Assembly (NCBI RefSeq): GCF_000282535.1 | Contig: NZ_AKJC01000082.1 | Location: forward strand, 1-43,980 | Reading direction: 5' to 3' | Origin: Pseudomonas sp. GM84 | GTDB taxonomy: Bacteria > Pseudomonadota > Gammaproteobacteria > Pseudomonadales > Pseudomonadaceae | Length of the DNA stretch: 43,980 bases | In this document: positions 16,591 through 25,205 of the stretch, in pieces | Position numbering within the stretch: position 1 is the stretch's first letter | How the letters are laid out: every line of letters starts with the position of its first letter | Position numbers and translations under genes: made by a program | The notes under the pieces: generated by a model | What the model was told of the DNA's origin: nothing | The model's database searches: none | What the model saw: only the letters and a program-made list of their open reading frames with translations

Positions 16591-17502
16591 TCAGTTCTCT
16601 CGGCTGTACATCCTGCATTCAGCCAGCAATGCCAACAAATTCGGCTCTCGCTCCCGGGCTTTCAAAAACACCACCCCGATATGCTGCTGCAACCGATACC
16701 GCGCCTGCAGCGCAATCAACTTCACCCGGTTCTCGTACACCGCCGCAATCCTGCCTGGCAACAGCGCAAACCCCACCCCCGAACTGACCATGCTGAGCAG
16801 GGTGAAGATATCGTTCACCTGCATCGCCACCTTCGGCTCGAACCCCGCCTGCTGGAACACCCGCGCCCCATCACGGTGGGTGGCGAACCCCTGGGTCAGG
16901 GTGATGAAAGTGGAGTCGGCCAGGTCCGCCAGGTCGACTTCCTGTTGTTCGGCGAACGGCGAGTCGGTGGGCACGGCCAGGAAGATGTCGTCGGAGAACA
17001 GCGGCAACTGCTCGCAGGCCGGGTCGGCCACACTTTCGTCCAGCGACACCAGGATCGCCTCCAGTTCGTGGTTTTTCAGCCGCTGCAGCAAGTCGACGTT
17101 CGAGCCCAGGGTCAGGTCGATGTTCAGCTCGCTACGCCGCAGCTTGAGGCCCATCACCAGCTTCGGTACGGTTTTCACGGTGAGCGAGTACAGCGCCCCC
17201 AGGCGAAAACGCTCGGCGTAGAACCCGGCGGCCTCGCGGGTCTGGCGCACCATCTGTTCGGCGTCCTGGATCAGCTGGCGGGCCTTTTTCTCCAGCACGT
17301 AGGCGCTTTCCAGCGGGATCAGCTGCCGGCCTTCGTGCTTGAACAGCGGGCAGCGCAGGGCGCTTTCCAGGGAATGGATGGCCCGGTGCACGCTGACCGC
17401 ACTGGTGGACAGCTCGGCGGCGGCGCGGCCGAGGTTGCCGCTGCGCATGAAGGCGAGGAAGGTCTCGAGCTTTTTCAGGGTCAGTTCTTCGTCGATCAGC
17501 AT
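16591..17502 (-). CDS. mdcR: LysR-type regulator of malonate use
   Basis: This 303-residue protein is a LysR-family regulator. The N-terminal helix-turn-helix (about residues 9-68) has LTLKKLETFLAFMRSGNLGRAAAEL and SVHRAIHSLESAL, followed by a linker helix and the two-lobed effector domain (about 95-300). The shape and the locus match MdcR, which activates mdc genes in response to malonate in several bacteria. In Pseudomonas it commonly lies at the end of the mdc-mad operon; here the same position is kept but an extra gene separates it from madM. The ATG at 17502 is the first start. A REP pair lies upstream, toward the LuxR gene. Confidence 0.88.
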   Translation of the reverse strand: MLIDEELTLKKLETFLAFMRSGNLGRAAAELSTSAVSVHRAIHSLESALRCPLFKHEGRQLIPLESAYVLEKKARQLIQDAEQMVRQTREAAGFYAERFRLGALYSLTVKTVPKLVMGLKLRRSELNIDLTLGSNVDLLQRLKNHELEAILVSLDESVADPACEQLPLFSDDIFLAVPTDSPFAEQQEVDLADLADSTFITLTQGFATHRDGARVFQQAGFEPKVAMQVNDIFTLLSMVSSGVGFALLPGRIAAVYENRVKLIALQARYRLQQHIGVVFLKAREREPNLLALLAECRMYSREN

Positions 17503-17557
17503 GGCAGGGCCCTGAATTGGAGGTGGCGCAGATCATGCCATAACAAAGGTCTGTGGG

Positions 17558-17652
17558 GGCCTCTTCGCGGGACAAGCCCGCTCCCACAGGTTCTGCACCG
17601 CCTGCCAACTCAGCGGTGGCCTGTGGGAGCGGGCTTGTCCCGCGAAGGGGCC
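17558..17652. repeat. inverted REP pair (BIME-like)
   Basis: Two GGGAGCGGGCTTGTCCCGCG cores face each other at 17558-17590 (minus) and 17620-17652 (plus), about 30 bp apart. Together they can form a long hairpin. The pair lies between divergent mdcR and the LuxR gene, where REPs are less common than between convergent genes. The rest of the 245-bp gap shows nothing else I can support. Confidence 0.9.
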
Positions 17653-17747
17653 ACCCCAGTACCCGGCTCACCCCGAAGGGTGATGGCCGCCCCCCTCGAC
17701 CCATGCAAGAATCCCAACCACAACAACCCCGACATGGGACCACGACA

Positions 17748-18596
17748 ATGAGCAAAGACCGGCTGAAATCGCCCGACTGGTACGCGCAGATGGCGCGTGT
17801 CATCGACGCCCAGGGCACGCCGGGCTTCGTCGAGTCACTGTTCGCCGCGCTCAAGCTCCTCGCCCCGTGCCAGGCCATCACGGTGTTCCTGTACCCGCGC
17901 AAGGGCCTGCCCTCGGCGCTGTTCGTCAAGGACGAGGAGGGGCCGTGGCTGCCCGAAGGCAATGTGCAGCGTTACCTCGAAGGCTACTACCTGCTGTGCC
18001 CGTTCTACCGCGCCTGCATGGACGGCGTGGCGCCCGGTTGCTACCGCCTGAGCGATGTCGCGCCCGACCACTTCAAGCGCAGCGAGTACTACCTGGCGTT
18101 CTACCAGCACGCGCACCTGGAGGACGAGTTGAACTTCATCGTCCCGCTGGATGAACACCTGACCATCGCCGTGGCCCTGGCCAGCACCCAGCGCCTGGAC
18201 CGCCAGCAGGTCAACGACCTCAAGTGCGTGGCGCCTTGGGTGGTGGCCGTGGTGCGCCGGCAATGGGGCCACCTGGACATCGACGCCCTCGGCGGGCGCT
18301 TCGAGAGTGCCCTGGGCCGGCAGATCAACGCGGCGCTGAACAACTTCGGCTCCTCCCTGCTCACCGAGCGCGAATGCCGCATCGCCCAGTACCTGCTGCG
18401 CGGCCACTCGACCCGTTCGCTGGCCGAGCGCCTGGGGATCAGCGAAGACACGGTCAAGACCCACCGCAAGAACCTCTACACCAAGCTCGACATCGCCAAG
18501 CAGTCCGAACTGTTCTCGCTGTTCATCGACTCCTTGGCCCAGGCCCAGGAAGGCCTGAGCAAGGACCCGCTGGAAAGCTACCTGCGAAGGCGCTGA
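17748..18596 (+). CDS. LuxR-family transcriptional regulator
   Basis: This 282-residue protein has a C-terminal LuxR/GerE helix-turn-helix at about residues 205-262 (LTERECRIAQYLLRGHSTRS, then LGISEDTVKTHRKNLYTKL). The N-terminal 200 residues are a mixed domain that does not show the residues of an acyl-homoserine-lactone pocket, and no luxI is nearby, so quorum sensing is not supported. The ATG at 17748 is chosen because longer in-frame starts run through the REP pair. It lies 64 bp before the aldehyde dehydrogenase and aminotransferase genes in the same direction and most likely regulates them. In other Pseudomonas such orphan regulators sit beside amine or amino-acid degradation genes. Confidence 0.85.
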   Translation: MSKDRLKSPDWYAQMARVIDAQGTPGFVESLFAALKLLAPCQAITVFLYPRKGLPSALFVKDEEGPWLPEGNVQRYLEGYYLLCPFYRACMDGVAPGCYRLSDVAPDHFKRSEYYLAFYQHAHLEDELNFIVPLDEHLTIAVALASTQRLDRQQVNDLKCVAPWVVAVVRRQWGHLDIDALGGRFESALGRQINAALNNFGSSLLTERECRIAQYLLRGHSTRSLAERLGISEDTVKTHRKNLYTKLDIAKQSELFSLFIDSLAQAQEGLSKDPLESYLRRR

Positions 18597-18628
18597 CGCC
18601 CGCGCGACACCTCATTCGAACGACAAAC

Positions 18629-18646
18629 CGGCCGCCCGCGCGGCCG
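18629..18646 (+). promoter_or_regulatory. G/C hairpin just before the aldehyde dehydrogenase ribosome site
   Basis: CGGCCGC (18629-18635) and GCGGCCG (18640-18646) form a 7-bp stem with a 4-base loop, ending 3 bases before the GGGAG ribosome site of the downstream gene. It may limit read-through or translation, or it may be chance in GC-rich DNA. Confidence 0.3.
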
Positions 18647-18660
18647 CAAGGGAGACCTGC

Positions 18661-20151
18661 GTGCATACGAAAAGCGATTGGCAGCAGCGCGCTGCTCGGC
18701 AAAGCTTCATCACCTCGGCGCTGATCGACGGCCGCCCGCTGTCGGCCCGCTCCGGGGAAACCTTCGCCGCCATCAACCCGGCCACCCAGCAGCTGCTGGC
18801 CCAGGTGGCTGCCTGCGGTGAGGCGGAAATCGACCAGGCGGTGCGTTCCGCGCGCCGCGCCTTCGAACAAGGCCCCTGGGCACGCATGGCCCCCTCGGCA
18901 CGCAAGCAGGTGCTGCTGCGCCTGGCCGAGCTGATGATGGCCCACCGCGAAGAGCTGGCCTTGCTCGACTCGCTGAACATGGGCAAGCCGGTGATGGACG
19001 CCTACACCATCGACGTGCCCGGCGCCGCCAACGTGTTCGCCTGGTACGGCGAGGCGCTGGACAAGGTCTACGACCAGGTCGCACCGACAGCCGCCAATGC
19101 CCTGGCCACCGTCACCCGTGAGCCGCTGGGCGTGATCGGCGCGGTGGTGCCGTGGAACTTCCCGCTGGACATGGCCGCCTGGAAAGTCGCCCCGGCCTTG
19201 GCTGCCGGCAACAGCGTGGTGCTCAAGCCCGCCGAGCAGTCGCCGTTCTCGGCCTTGCGCCTGGCCGAACTGGCCCTGGAGGCGGGCGTGCCGGAAGGCG
19301 TGCTCAACGTGGTGCCGGGCCTGGGCGAAAGCGCTGGCCGCGCGCTGGGCCTGCACCCGGACGTGGACTGCCTGGTGTTCACCGGCTCCACCCAGGTCGG
19401 CAAGTACTTCATGCAGTACTCGGCGCAGTCCAACCTCAAGCAGGTGTGGCTGGAGTGCGGCGGCAAGAGCCCGAACCTGGTGTTCGACGACTGCCAGGAC
19501 CTGGACCTGGCCGCCGAGAAGGCCGCGTTCGGCATCTTCTTCAACCAGGGCGAAGTGTGCTCGGCCAACTCGCGGCTGTACGTGCAGCGCTCGATCCACG
19601 ACGAATTCGTCGAGCGCCTGCTGGCCAAGGCCCGCGACTGGCTGCCCGGCGACCCGCTGGACCCGGCCAGCCGCGCCGGCGCCATCGTCGACAGCGCGCA
19701 GAGCGCACGCATCATGGCCGCCATCGAGCAGGGCCAGGGCGACGGTGCACGCCTGCTGTGCGGCGGCCAGCGCCTGAGCTTCAACGGCTCGGACAACTTC
19801 ATCGCACCGACGGTGTTCAGCGACGTGCGCCCGGACTCGGCCCTGGCCCGCGAGGAAATCTTCGGCCCGGTGCTGGCGATCACCGCCTTCGACGACGAAG
19901 CCCAGGCCCTGCGCCTGGCCAACGACAGCGTCTATGGCCTGGCCGCCTCGGTCTGGAGCGACGACCTCAACCGCGCTCACCGCGTGGCTCGCCAGCTCAA
20001 GGCCGGCACCGTGTCGGTGAATACGGTCGATGCCCTGGATGTGGCGGTGCCGTTTGGCGGCGGTCGCCAGTCGGGCTTTGGCCGCGACCTGTCGCTGCAC
20101 GCTTTCGACAAATACACCCAGCTCAAGACCACCTGGTTCCAGCTGCGCTGA
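18661..20151 (+). CDS. PuuC-like aldehyde dehydrogenase
   Basis: This 496-residue NAD(P)+-dependent aldehyde dehydrogenase has N166 in PWNFP, E265 in LECGGK and the nucleophile C300 in NQGEVC. It resembles E. coli PuuC (gamma-glutamyl-gamma-aminobutyraldehyde dehydrogenase) and Pseudomonas KauB-type enzymes through the whole length, for example LALLD.LxMGKP, VYDxV and FGGxxQSGxGRDxSLHA blocks. With the downstream SpuC-like aminotransferase it probably turns an amine first to an aldehyde and then to an acid. The start is GTG at 18661, with GGGAG 6-7 bases before it; no nearby ATG keeps the N-terminus. Substrate assignment is inference from family and neighbour. Confidence 0.9.
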   Translation: MHTKSDWQQRAARQSFITSALIDGRPLSARSGETFAAINPATQQLLAQVAACGEAEIDQAVRSARRAFEQGPWARMAPSARKQVLLRLAELMMAHREELALLDSLNMGKPVMDAYTIDVPGAANVFAWYGEALDKVYDQVAPTAANALATVTREPLGVIGAVVPWNFPLDMAAWKVAPALAAGNSVVLKPAEQSPFSALRLAELALEAGVPEGVLNVVPGLGESAGRALGLHPDVDCLVFTGSTQVGKYFMQYSAQSNLKQVWLECGGKSPNLVFDDCQDLDLAAEKAAFGIFFNQGEVCSANSRLYVQRSIHDEFVERLLAKARDWLPGDPLDPASRAGAIVDSAQSARIMAAIEQGQGDGARLLCGGQRLSFNGSDNFIAPTVFSDVRPDSALAREEIFGPVLAITAFDDEAQALRLANDSVYGLAASVWSDDLNRAHRVARQLKAGTVSVNTVDALDVAVPFGGGRQSGFGRDLSLHAFDKYTQLKTTWFQLR

Positions 20152-20172
20152 CCTACATCACGGAGAACGACA

Positions 20173-21555
20173 ATGAACGCACCTTTCCAGCCGCAACGCG
20201 AAACCCGCGATTACCAGGCCAGCGACGCGGCCCACCACATCCACGCCTTCCTCGACCAGAAGGCGCTCAACGCCGAAGGCCCGCGTGTCATCACCCGGGG
20301 TGAGGGCCTGTACCTGTGGGACAACGACGGCCGCCGCTACCTGGACGGCATGTCCGGCCTGTGGTGCACCCAGCTCGGTTACGGCCGCAAGGACCTGACC
20401 GCCGCCGCCGCCACGCAGATGGACCAGCTGGCCTACTACAACATGTTCTTCCACACCACTCACCCGGCGGTGATCGAGCTGTCCGAACTGCTGTTCAGCC
20501 TGCTGCCGGGCCACTACAGCCACGCGATCTACACCAACTCCGGCTCCGAAGCCAACGAGGTGCTGATCCGCACCGTGCGCCGCTACTGGCAGGTGGTCGG
20601 GCAGCCGAGCAAGAAGATCATGATCGGTCGCTGGAACGGCTACCACGGCTCGACCCTGGCCGCCACCGCGCTGGGCGGCATGAAGTTCATGCACGAGATG
20701 GGCGGGATGATCCCGGATGTTGCGCACATCGACGAGCCGTACTGGTACGCCGAGGGCGGCGAGCTGACCCCGGCCGAGTTCGGCCGCCGCTGCGCGCTGC
20801 AGCTGGAAGAGAAGATCCTCGAACTGGGTGCCGAGAACGTCGCAGGCTTCGTCGCCGAGCCGTTCCAGGGCGCTGGCGGCATGATCTTCCCGCCGGAAAG
20901 CTACTGGCCGGAAATCCAGCGCATCTGCCGCCAGTACGACGTGCTGCTGTGCGCCGACGAAGTGATCGGTGGCTTTGGCCGCACCGGCGAATGGTTCGCC
21001 CATGAGTATTTCGGCTTCGAGCCCGACACCCTGTCCATCGCCAAGGGCCTGACCTCGGGCTATGTGCCCATGGGTGGCCTGGTGTTGAGCAAGCGCATTG
21101 CCGAGGCACTGGTGGAGCGGGGCGGGGTGTTCGCCCACGGGCTGACCTACTCCGGGCACCCGGTGGCGGCGGCGGTGGCGATTGCCAACCTCAAGGCGCT
21201 GCGTGACGAAGGCATCGTGCGTCAGGTGAAGGACGATACCGGGCCGTACCTGCAGCGCATTCTGCGCGAGGTGTTCGCCAACCATCCGTTGATTGGCCAG
21301 GTGCAGGGTGCCGGGTTGGTGGCGGCGTTGCAGTTCGCCGAGGACAAGGGCAGTCGCAAGCGCTATGCCAACGAGAACGATCTGGCTTGGCAGTGCCGGA
21401 CTTATGGCTTTGAGGAGGGGGTGATCATTCGTTCCACCCTGGGGCGGATGATCATGGCGCCGGCGCTGGTGGCCAAGCGTAGCGAGCTGGATGAGCTGGT
21501 GGAGAAGACCCGCATTGCCGTGGACCGCACTGCGCGGGGCTTGGGGATTCTCTGA
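20173..21555 (+). CDS. class III aminotransferase, SpuC-like (polyamine/pyruvate type)
   Basis: This 460-residue PLP enzyme moves an amino group from an amine, probably a di- or polyamine, to pyruvate or a similar keto acid. The PLP lysine is K291 in SIAKGLTSGY, D262 in LCADEVIGGFGRTG binds the pyridine nitrogen, and NSGSEAN at 122-128 and WNGYHGS at 154-160 are typical. The sequence follows P. aeruginosa SpuC closely in these blocks but is clearly divergent outside them, so the substrate may differ. The ATG at 20173 lies 21 bp after the aldehyde dehydrogenase stop, with GGAG upstream, so the two form an operon under the LuxR-type regulator. Confidence 0.9.
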   Translation: MNAPFQPQRETRDYQASDAAHHIHAFLDQKALNAEGPRVITRGEGLYLWDNDGRRYLDGMSGLWCTQLGYGRKDLTAAAATQMDQLAYYNMFFHTTHPAVIELSELLFSLLPGHYSHAIYTNSGSEANEVLIRTVRRYWQVVGQPSKKIMIGRWNGYHGSTLAATALGGMKFMHEMGGMIPDVAHIDEPYWYAEGGELTPAEFGRRCALQLEEKILELGAENVAGFVAEPFQGAGGMIFPPESYWPEIQRICRQYDVLLCADEVIGGFGRTGEWFAHEYFGFEPDTLSIAKGLTSGYVPMGGLVLSKRIAEALVERGGVFAHGLTYSGHPVAAAVAIANLKALRDEGIVRQVKDDTGPYLQRILREVFANHPLIGQVQGAGLVAALQFAEDKGSRKRYANENDLAWQCRTYGFEEGVIIRSTLGRMIMAPALVAKRSELDELVEKTRIAVDRTARGLGIL

Positions 21556-21566
21556 GGCTGTAGCAG

Positions 21567-21674
21567 GGGCCGCTTTGCGGCCCATTCGCGGGACAAGCCC
21601 GCTCCCACAGGATCACCGCCGACTCTGAAAGCAACGGTGTTCCTGTGGGAGCGGGCTTGTCCCGCGAAGAGGCC
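21567..21674. repeat. inverted REP pair after the aminotransferase gene
   Basis: A small stem, GGGCCGC-TTT-GCGGCCC (21567-21583), leads into a minus-oriented core (21585-21611), and a plus-oriented core follows at 21642-21674. It fills most of the 134-bp gap between the convergent aminotransferase and rlhA genes and could serve as a transcription or mRNA-decay barrier for both. Confidence 0.9.
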
Positions 21675-21689
21675 CTTACAGGCCCGCCC

Positions 21690-23690
21690 TCAATGCGGCG
21701 CGCGCGGGATGGTCTTGAGCAGGTCTTCCGGGCTGATGTGCCCCACCACCTGAGCCACCGCGCTACCCGGCGTCGGCAGGTCGATGATGTGGCCTTTCAT
21801 CTTGCCGATCACATGCATCTCGCACGGCTTGCAGTCGAACTTCAAGGTCAGCACTTCATCGCCCTGAATCAGCTGCATCGGCGCCACCTTGGTCCGCACA
21901 CCCGTCACGCCCTTGGCCTGCTTGGGGCACAAGTTGAACGAGAACCGCAGGCAGTGCTTGGTGATCATCACCGGCACTTCGCCGTGTTCCTCGTGGGCTT
22001 CATACGCCGCATCGATCAGCTGCACACCATGGCGGTGGTAGAAGTCGCGGGCCTTCTGGTTGTAGACGTTGGCCAGGAACGACAGGTGCGACTCGGGGTA
22101 CACCGGCGGCGGCGTGGTCTCGGCCTTGCGCGCACCGCGCGGGTGGGCCTTGATGCGGGCTTCGGTCAGCGCCTCGATGGCTTCGCGGCGCAGGGTCTTG
22201 AGCTGCGAGTTGGGGATGAAGTACGCCTGCGGCGCGTCCAGCTCGATGGCATTGGCGTGGTACATCGTGGTACCCAGCTGGCCAAGCAGGTCATGCAACT
22301 GGTCCAGCGCCTGCTGCGGCTTGTTGGCCGCGCCGAACGGGCCGTCCAGGGCGACCTGCACGCCGATGCCTTCCTCGCTGCTGACGCTGAGCATCAGGCG
22401 CTGCTCGGTCAGCACGGCGTGCCACTCGACGCCCACCCGGCGCTCGGCCGAGGTGCGCTGCAGGGCTTGCTGCCAGTTGTGGTCGAGGTTGCGCGACAGC
22501 GGATGGTTCGGGCGCAGCTTGTGCAGGCCTTCGGGCATCTCGTTGGGCTCGACGCGGTAGCGGTAGCGCTTCTGGCCGTCTTCCTCGAACTCGCCACGGG
22601 GTTCTGCGATGTTGGCACGGAAGCCCACCACCTCACGCTTGACCAGCACGTTCAGGCCATCGCCGTTGGTCAGCGGCACTTCGGTGACCACCTGCATGTC
22701 GCGCTTGCCGACTTTTTCAACCACGCCCACCGGCAGGCCGGTGAAGGTCGGCGAGTCGAAGGCGCCGATGTCGACCTTGCGGTCGGTGACGAAGTAGTCG
22801 GTGCTGCCGCGGTGGAAGGTCTTGTCCGGGTCGGGCAGGAAGAAGTGCTCGGTACGACCGCTGGAAGCGCGGGCCAGGTCCGGGCGGTCTTCGAGAATGG
22901 CGTCCAGCTCTTTGCGGTAGTGGGCAGTGATGTTCTTCACATAGCCCATGTCCTTGTAGCGGCCCTCGATCTTGAACGAGCGCACGCCAGCGTCGACCAG
23001 GTCGCGCAGGTTGGCGGTCTGGTTATTGTCCTTCATCGACAGCAGGTGCTTCTCGAACGCCACCACACGTCCCTGGTCGTCCTTCAGGGTGTACGGCAGG
23101 CGGCAGGCCTGGGAGCAGTCACCGCGGTTGGCACTGCGGCCGGTCTGGGCGTGGGAGATATTGCACTGGCCGGAGAAAGCCACGCACAGCGCGCCATGGA
23201 TGAAGAACTCGATGGCGGCATCGGTTTCGGCGGCAATGGCGCGAATCTGCTGCAGGTTCAGCTCGCGCGCCAGCACCAGCTGGGAGAAACCGGCCTGGTC
23301 GAGGAACCTGGCCCGCTCCAGGGTGCGGATGTCGGTCTGGGTGCTGGCGTGCAGCTCGATGGGCGGGATATCCAGCTCCATCACTCCCAGGTCCTGCACG
23401 ATCAGTGCATCGACGCCGGCATCATAAAGCTGGTGGATCAGCTTGCGCGCCGGCTCCAGCTCGTTGTCGTGCAGGATCGTGTTGATGGTGGTGAACACGC
23501 GTGCATGGTAGCGGCGGGCGAACTCGACCAGTTCGGCAATTTCGCCGACCTCGTTGCAGGCGTTGTGGCGCGCGCCGAAGCTCGGGCCACCGATGTAGAT
23601 GGCGTCGGCGCCGTGCAGGATCGCTTCGCGAGCGATGGCCACGTCACGGGCAGGGCTGAGCAGTTCCAGGTGATTCTTTGGAAGGGACAT
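21690..23690 (-). CDS. rlhA: 23S rRNA 5-hydroxycytidine C2501 synthase (U32 family)
   Basis: RlhA (666 residues) hydroxylates C2501 in the peptidyl-transferase centre of 23S rRNA. It is a U32-family protein, formerly annotated as a peptidase. E. coli YdcP/RlhA blocks are present nearly unchanged: LELLSPARDVAIAREAILHG at the N-terminus, ANRGDCSQACRLPYTLKDDQ near residue 180, with cysteines likely for an iron-sulfur cluster, and ITKHCLRFSFNLCPKQAKG near the C-terminus. Length agrees with the family (E. coli about 650). The ATG at 23690 matches the family N-terminus; an in-frame GTG at 23714 is possible, and neither has a clear ribosome site. It is a single gene flanked by a REP pair. Confidence 0.95.
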   Translation of the reverse strand: MSLPKNHLELLSPARDVAIAREAILHGADAIYIGGPSFGARHNACNEVGEIAELVEFARRYHARVFTTINTILHDNELEPARKLIHQLYDAGVDALIVQDLGVMELDIPPIELHASTQTDIRTLERARFLDQAGFSQLVLARELNLQQIRAIAAETDAAIEFFIHGALCVAFSGQCNISHAQTGRSANRGDCSQACRLPYTLKDDQGRVVAFEKHLLSMKDNNQTANLRDLVDAGVRSFKIEGRYKDMGYVKNITAHYRKELDAILEDRPDLARASSGRTEHFFLPDPDKTFHRGSTDYFVTDRKVDIGAFDSPTFTGLPVGVVEKVGKRDMQVVTEVPLTNGDGLNVLVKREVVGFRANIAEPRGEFEEDGQKRYRYRVEPNEMPEGLHKLRPNHPLSRNLDHNWQQALQRTSAERRVGVEWHAVLTEQRLMLSVSSEEGIGVQVALDGPFGAANKPQQALDQLHDLLGQLGTTMYHANAIELDAPQAYFIPNSQLKTLRREAIEALTEARIKAHPRGARKAETTPPPVYPESHLSFLANVYNQKARDFYHRHGVQLIDAAYEAHEEHGEVPVMITKHCLRFSFNLCPKQAKGVTGVRTKVAPMQLIQGDEVLTLKFDCKPCEMHVIGKMKGHIIDLPTPGSAVAQVVGHISPEDLLKTIPRAPH

Positions 23691-23908
23691 GTCGTTATAG
23701 GTTCGGGCTGTCACGGTTAGGGCGGCATTGTAACGGTGAAATGCCTTGCTGGCACCTTTGGCTGCCCGGAGGACGCCGCTGCCGGGCGCTTGTCATCAAA
23801 TGTGACGGCGCTGTCGCGGGATGAGACGCACCCGGCAAGCCCCGCGCATACATTTCCTTCAACGCCATTGCCGCCTGTCGGCAGGTCAGAACAATAAAGG
23901 AGATGATC

Positions 23909-24961
23909 ATGCAGTTTTTCGACGATTCCCTGCACCCGGACAACATGGACAAGGTGGTGATCACCGTCGCCCCTTACGCGCCGCAGTGGATGCCCGACGA
24001 CTTCCCCGAAGACATTCCGCTGACCATGGACCAGCACGTGCAGGCCGCAGTGGACTGCTATGAAGCCGGCGCCACGGTGCTCCACCTGCATGTACGCGAA
24101 CTGGACGGCAAGGGCTCCAAGCGTCTTTCCAAGTTCAACGAGCTGATCGCCGGGGTGCGCGAAGCCGTGCCGGACATGATCATCCAGGTCGGCGGTTCGA
24201 TCTCCTTTGCCCCTGAAGGCGAGGGCGCCGAAGCCCTGTGGCTGTCCGATGATACCCGGCACATGCTCGCCGAGCTTTCGCCCAAGCCGGACCAGGTCAC
24301 CGTGGCCATCAACACCATCCAGATGAACATCACCGAGCTGCTGTTCGCCGAGGGCATCGAAGGCACTTCCTTGCTCGACCCGGCCATCCACGCCGCCTAC
24401 AGCGAAATGACCGTGCCCGCCGGCCCGGCCTGGGTCGCCGAGCACCTCAAGCGCCTGCAGGCAAGCGGTATCCAGCCGCACTTCCAGCTGACCGGCATCC
24501 ATGCCTATGAAACCCTCGAGCGCCTGGTGCGCAAGGGCATTTACAAGGGCCCGCTGAACCTCACCTGGATCGGCATCGGCGGCGGCTTCGACGGCCCCAA
24601 CCCGATGAACTTCATGAACTTCGTCAACCGCGTGCCGGATCGGTGTACCCTCACCGCCGAATCGCTGCTCAAGAACGTGCTGCCGCTCAACACCATCGCC
24701 CTGGCCATGGGCCTGCACCCGCGCCTGGGTAACGAAGACACCATCATCGACCAGCACGGCAAGCGCTTCTCGTCGGTCGAGCAGGTCAAGCAGACGGTGC
24801 GCATCGCCCACGAGCTGGGTCGCGAAGTTGCCAGTGGCAAGGAAGCGCGGGACATCTACCGCATCGGCCAGCAGTACGCGACCATCGAGGAAACCCTGCA
24901 GGCCAACGGCATGGCGCCGAACCGCGTAGCAGGCCAGCGCGGCGTTCCCCTGCGCGGTTGA
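23909..24961 (+). CDS. beta-keto acid cleavage enzyme (BKACE, DUF849)
   Basis: This 350-residue TIM-barrel enzyme belongs to the BKACE family, founded on 3-keto-5-aminohexanoate cleavage enzyme. These enzymes combine a beta-keto acid with acetyl-CoA to give acetoacetate and a new CoA thioester. Zinc ligands are expected at H59 and H61 (LHLHVRE) and E276 in GLHPRLGNED, with R272 nearby. It is longer than the usual 270-310 residues, with extra sequence at the C-terminus (QQYATIEETLQANGMAPNR). The ATG at 23909 has AAAGGAG 6 bases upstream; an ATG at 23903 abuts that site. An MFS gene follows after a REP cluster. The substrate class cannot be read, but the AraC-type regulator nearby suggests a dedicated pathway. 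Confidence 0.9.
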   Translation: MQFFDDSLHPDNMDKVVITVAPYAPQWMPDDFPEDIPLTMDQHVQAAVDCYEAGATVLHLHVRELDGKGSKRLSKFNELIAGVREAVPDMIIQVGGSISFAPEGEGAEALWLSDDTRHMLAELSPKPDQVTVAINTIQMNITELLFAEGIEGTSLLDPAIHAAYSEMTVPAGPAWVAEHLKRLQASGIQPHFQLTGIHAYETLERLVRKGIYKGPLNLTWIGIGGGFDGPNPMNFMNFVNRVPDRCTLTAESLLKNVLPLNTIALAMGLHPRLGNEDTIIDQHGKRFSSVEQVKQTVRIAHELGREVASGKEARDIYRIGQQYATIEETLQANGMAPNRVAGQRGVPLRG

Positions 24962-24978
24962 TTGGCACACTGGCCTGT

Positions 24979-25130
24979 GTGTGGGAGCGGGCTTGTCCCG
25001 CGAACACCGGCAAAGCCGGTGCCATGCACCGCGCCGCCTGTTTCGCGGGACAAGCCCGCTCCCACAGGTATCTCGCAATGCCTGAAAGCTGTGGCTTACC
25101 TGTGGGAGCCGGCTTGCCGGCGATGAGGCC
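24979..25130. repeat. cluster of three REP elements
   Basis: Two cores of the GGGCTTGTCCC type face each other at 24979-25005 (plus) and 25041-25068 (minus), with the inner hairpin CACCGGCAAAGCCGGTG between them. A third core of the GCCGGCTTGCCGGCGAT type follows at 25099-25130. They fill the gap between the keto-acid cleavage gene and the MFS gene, so the two genes, though co-directional, may be unevenly expressed. Confidence 0.9.
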
Positions 25131-25205
25131 AGTAAAGGCAGCACAGATTTCGGCAAGTGTTCATAACAACAAAAAGCAACCAAGCCAGAGACTCGAGGAG
25201 GCAGC

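Noticed and set aside
17748..18596. LuxR-family gene considered as a quorum-sensing receptor
   Set aside because: The N-terminal domain does not show the conserved homoserine-lactone pocket residues, there is no luxI, and its neighbours are amine catabolism genes.
21690..23690. U32 protein considered as a collagenase-like peptidase
   Set aside because: Sequence blocks match the rRNA hydroxylase RlhA closely; the peptidase name is an older family label.
24979..25130. Repeats in one gap considered as a CRISPR array
   Set aside because: The units are palindromic, differ in orientation and type, and have irregular spacing. They match REPs elsewhere in the window, and there are no cas genes.
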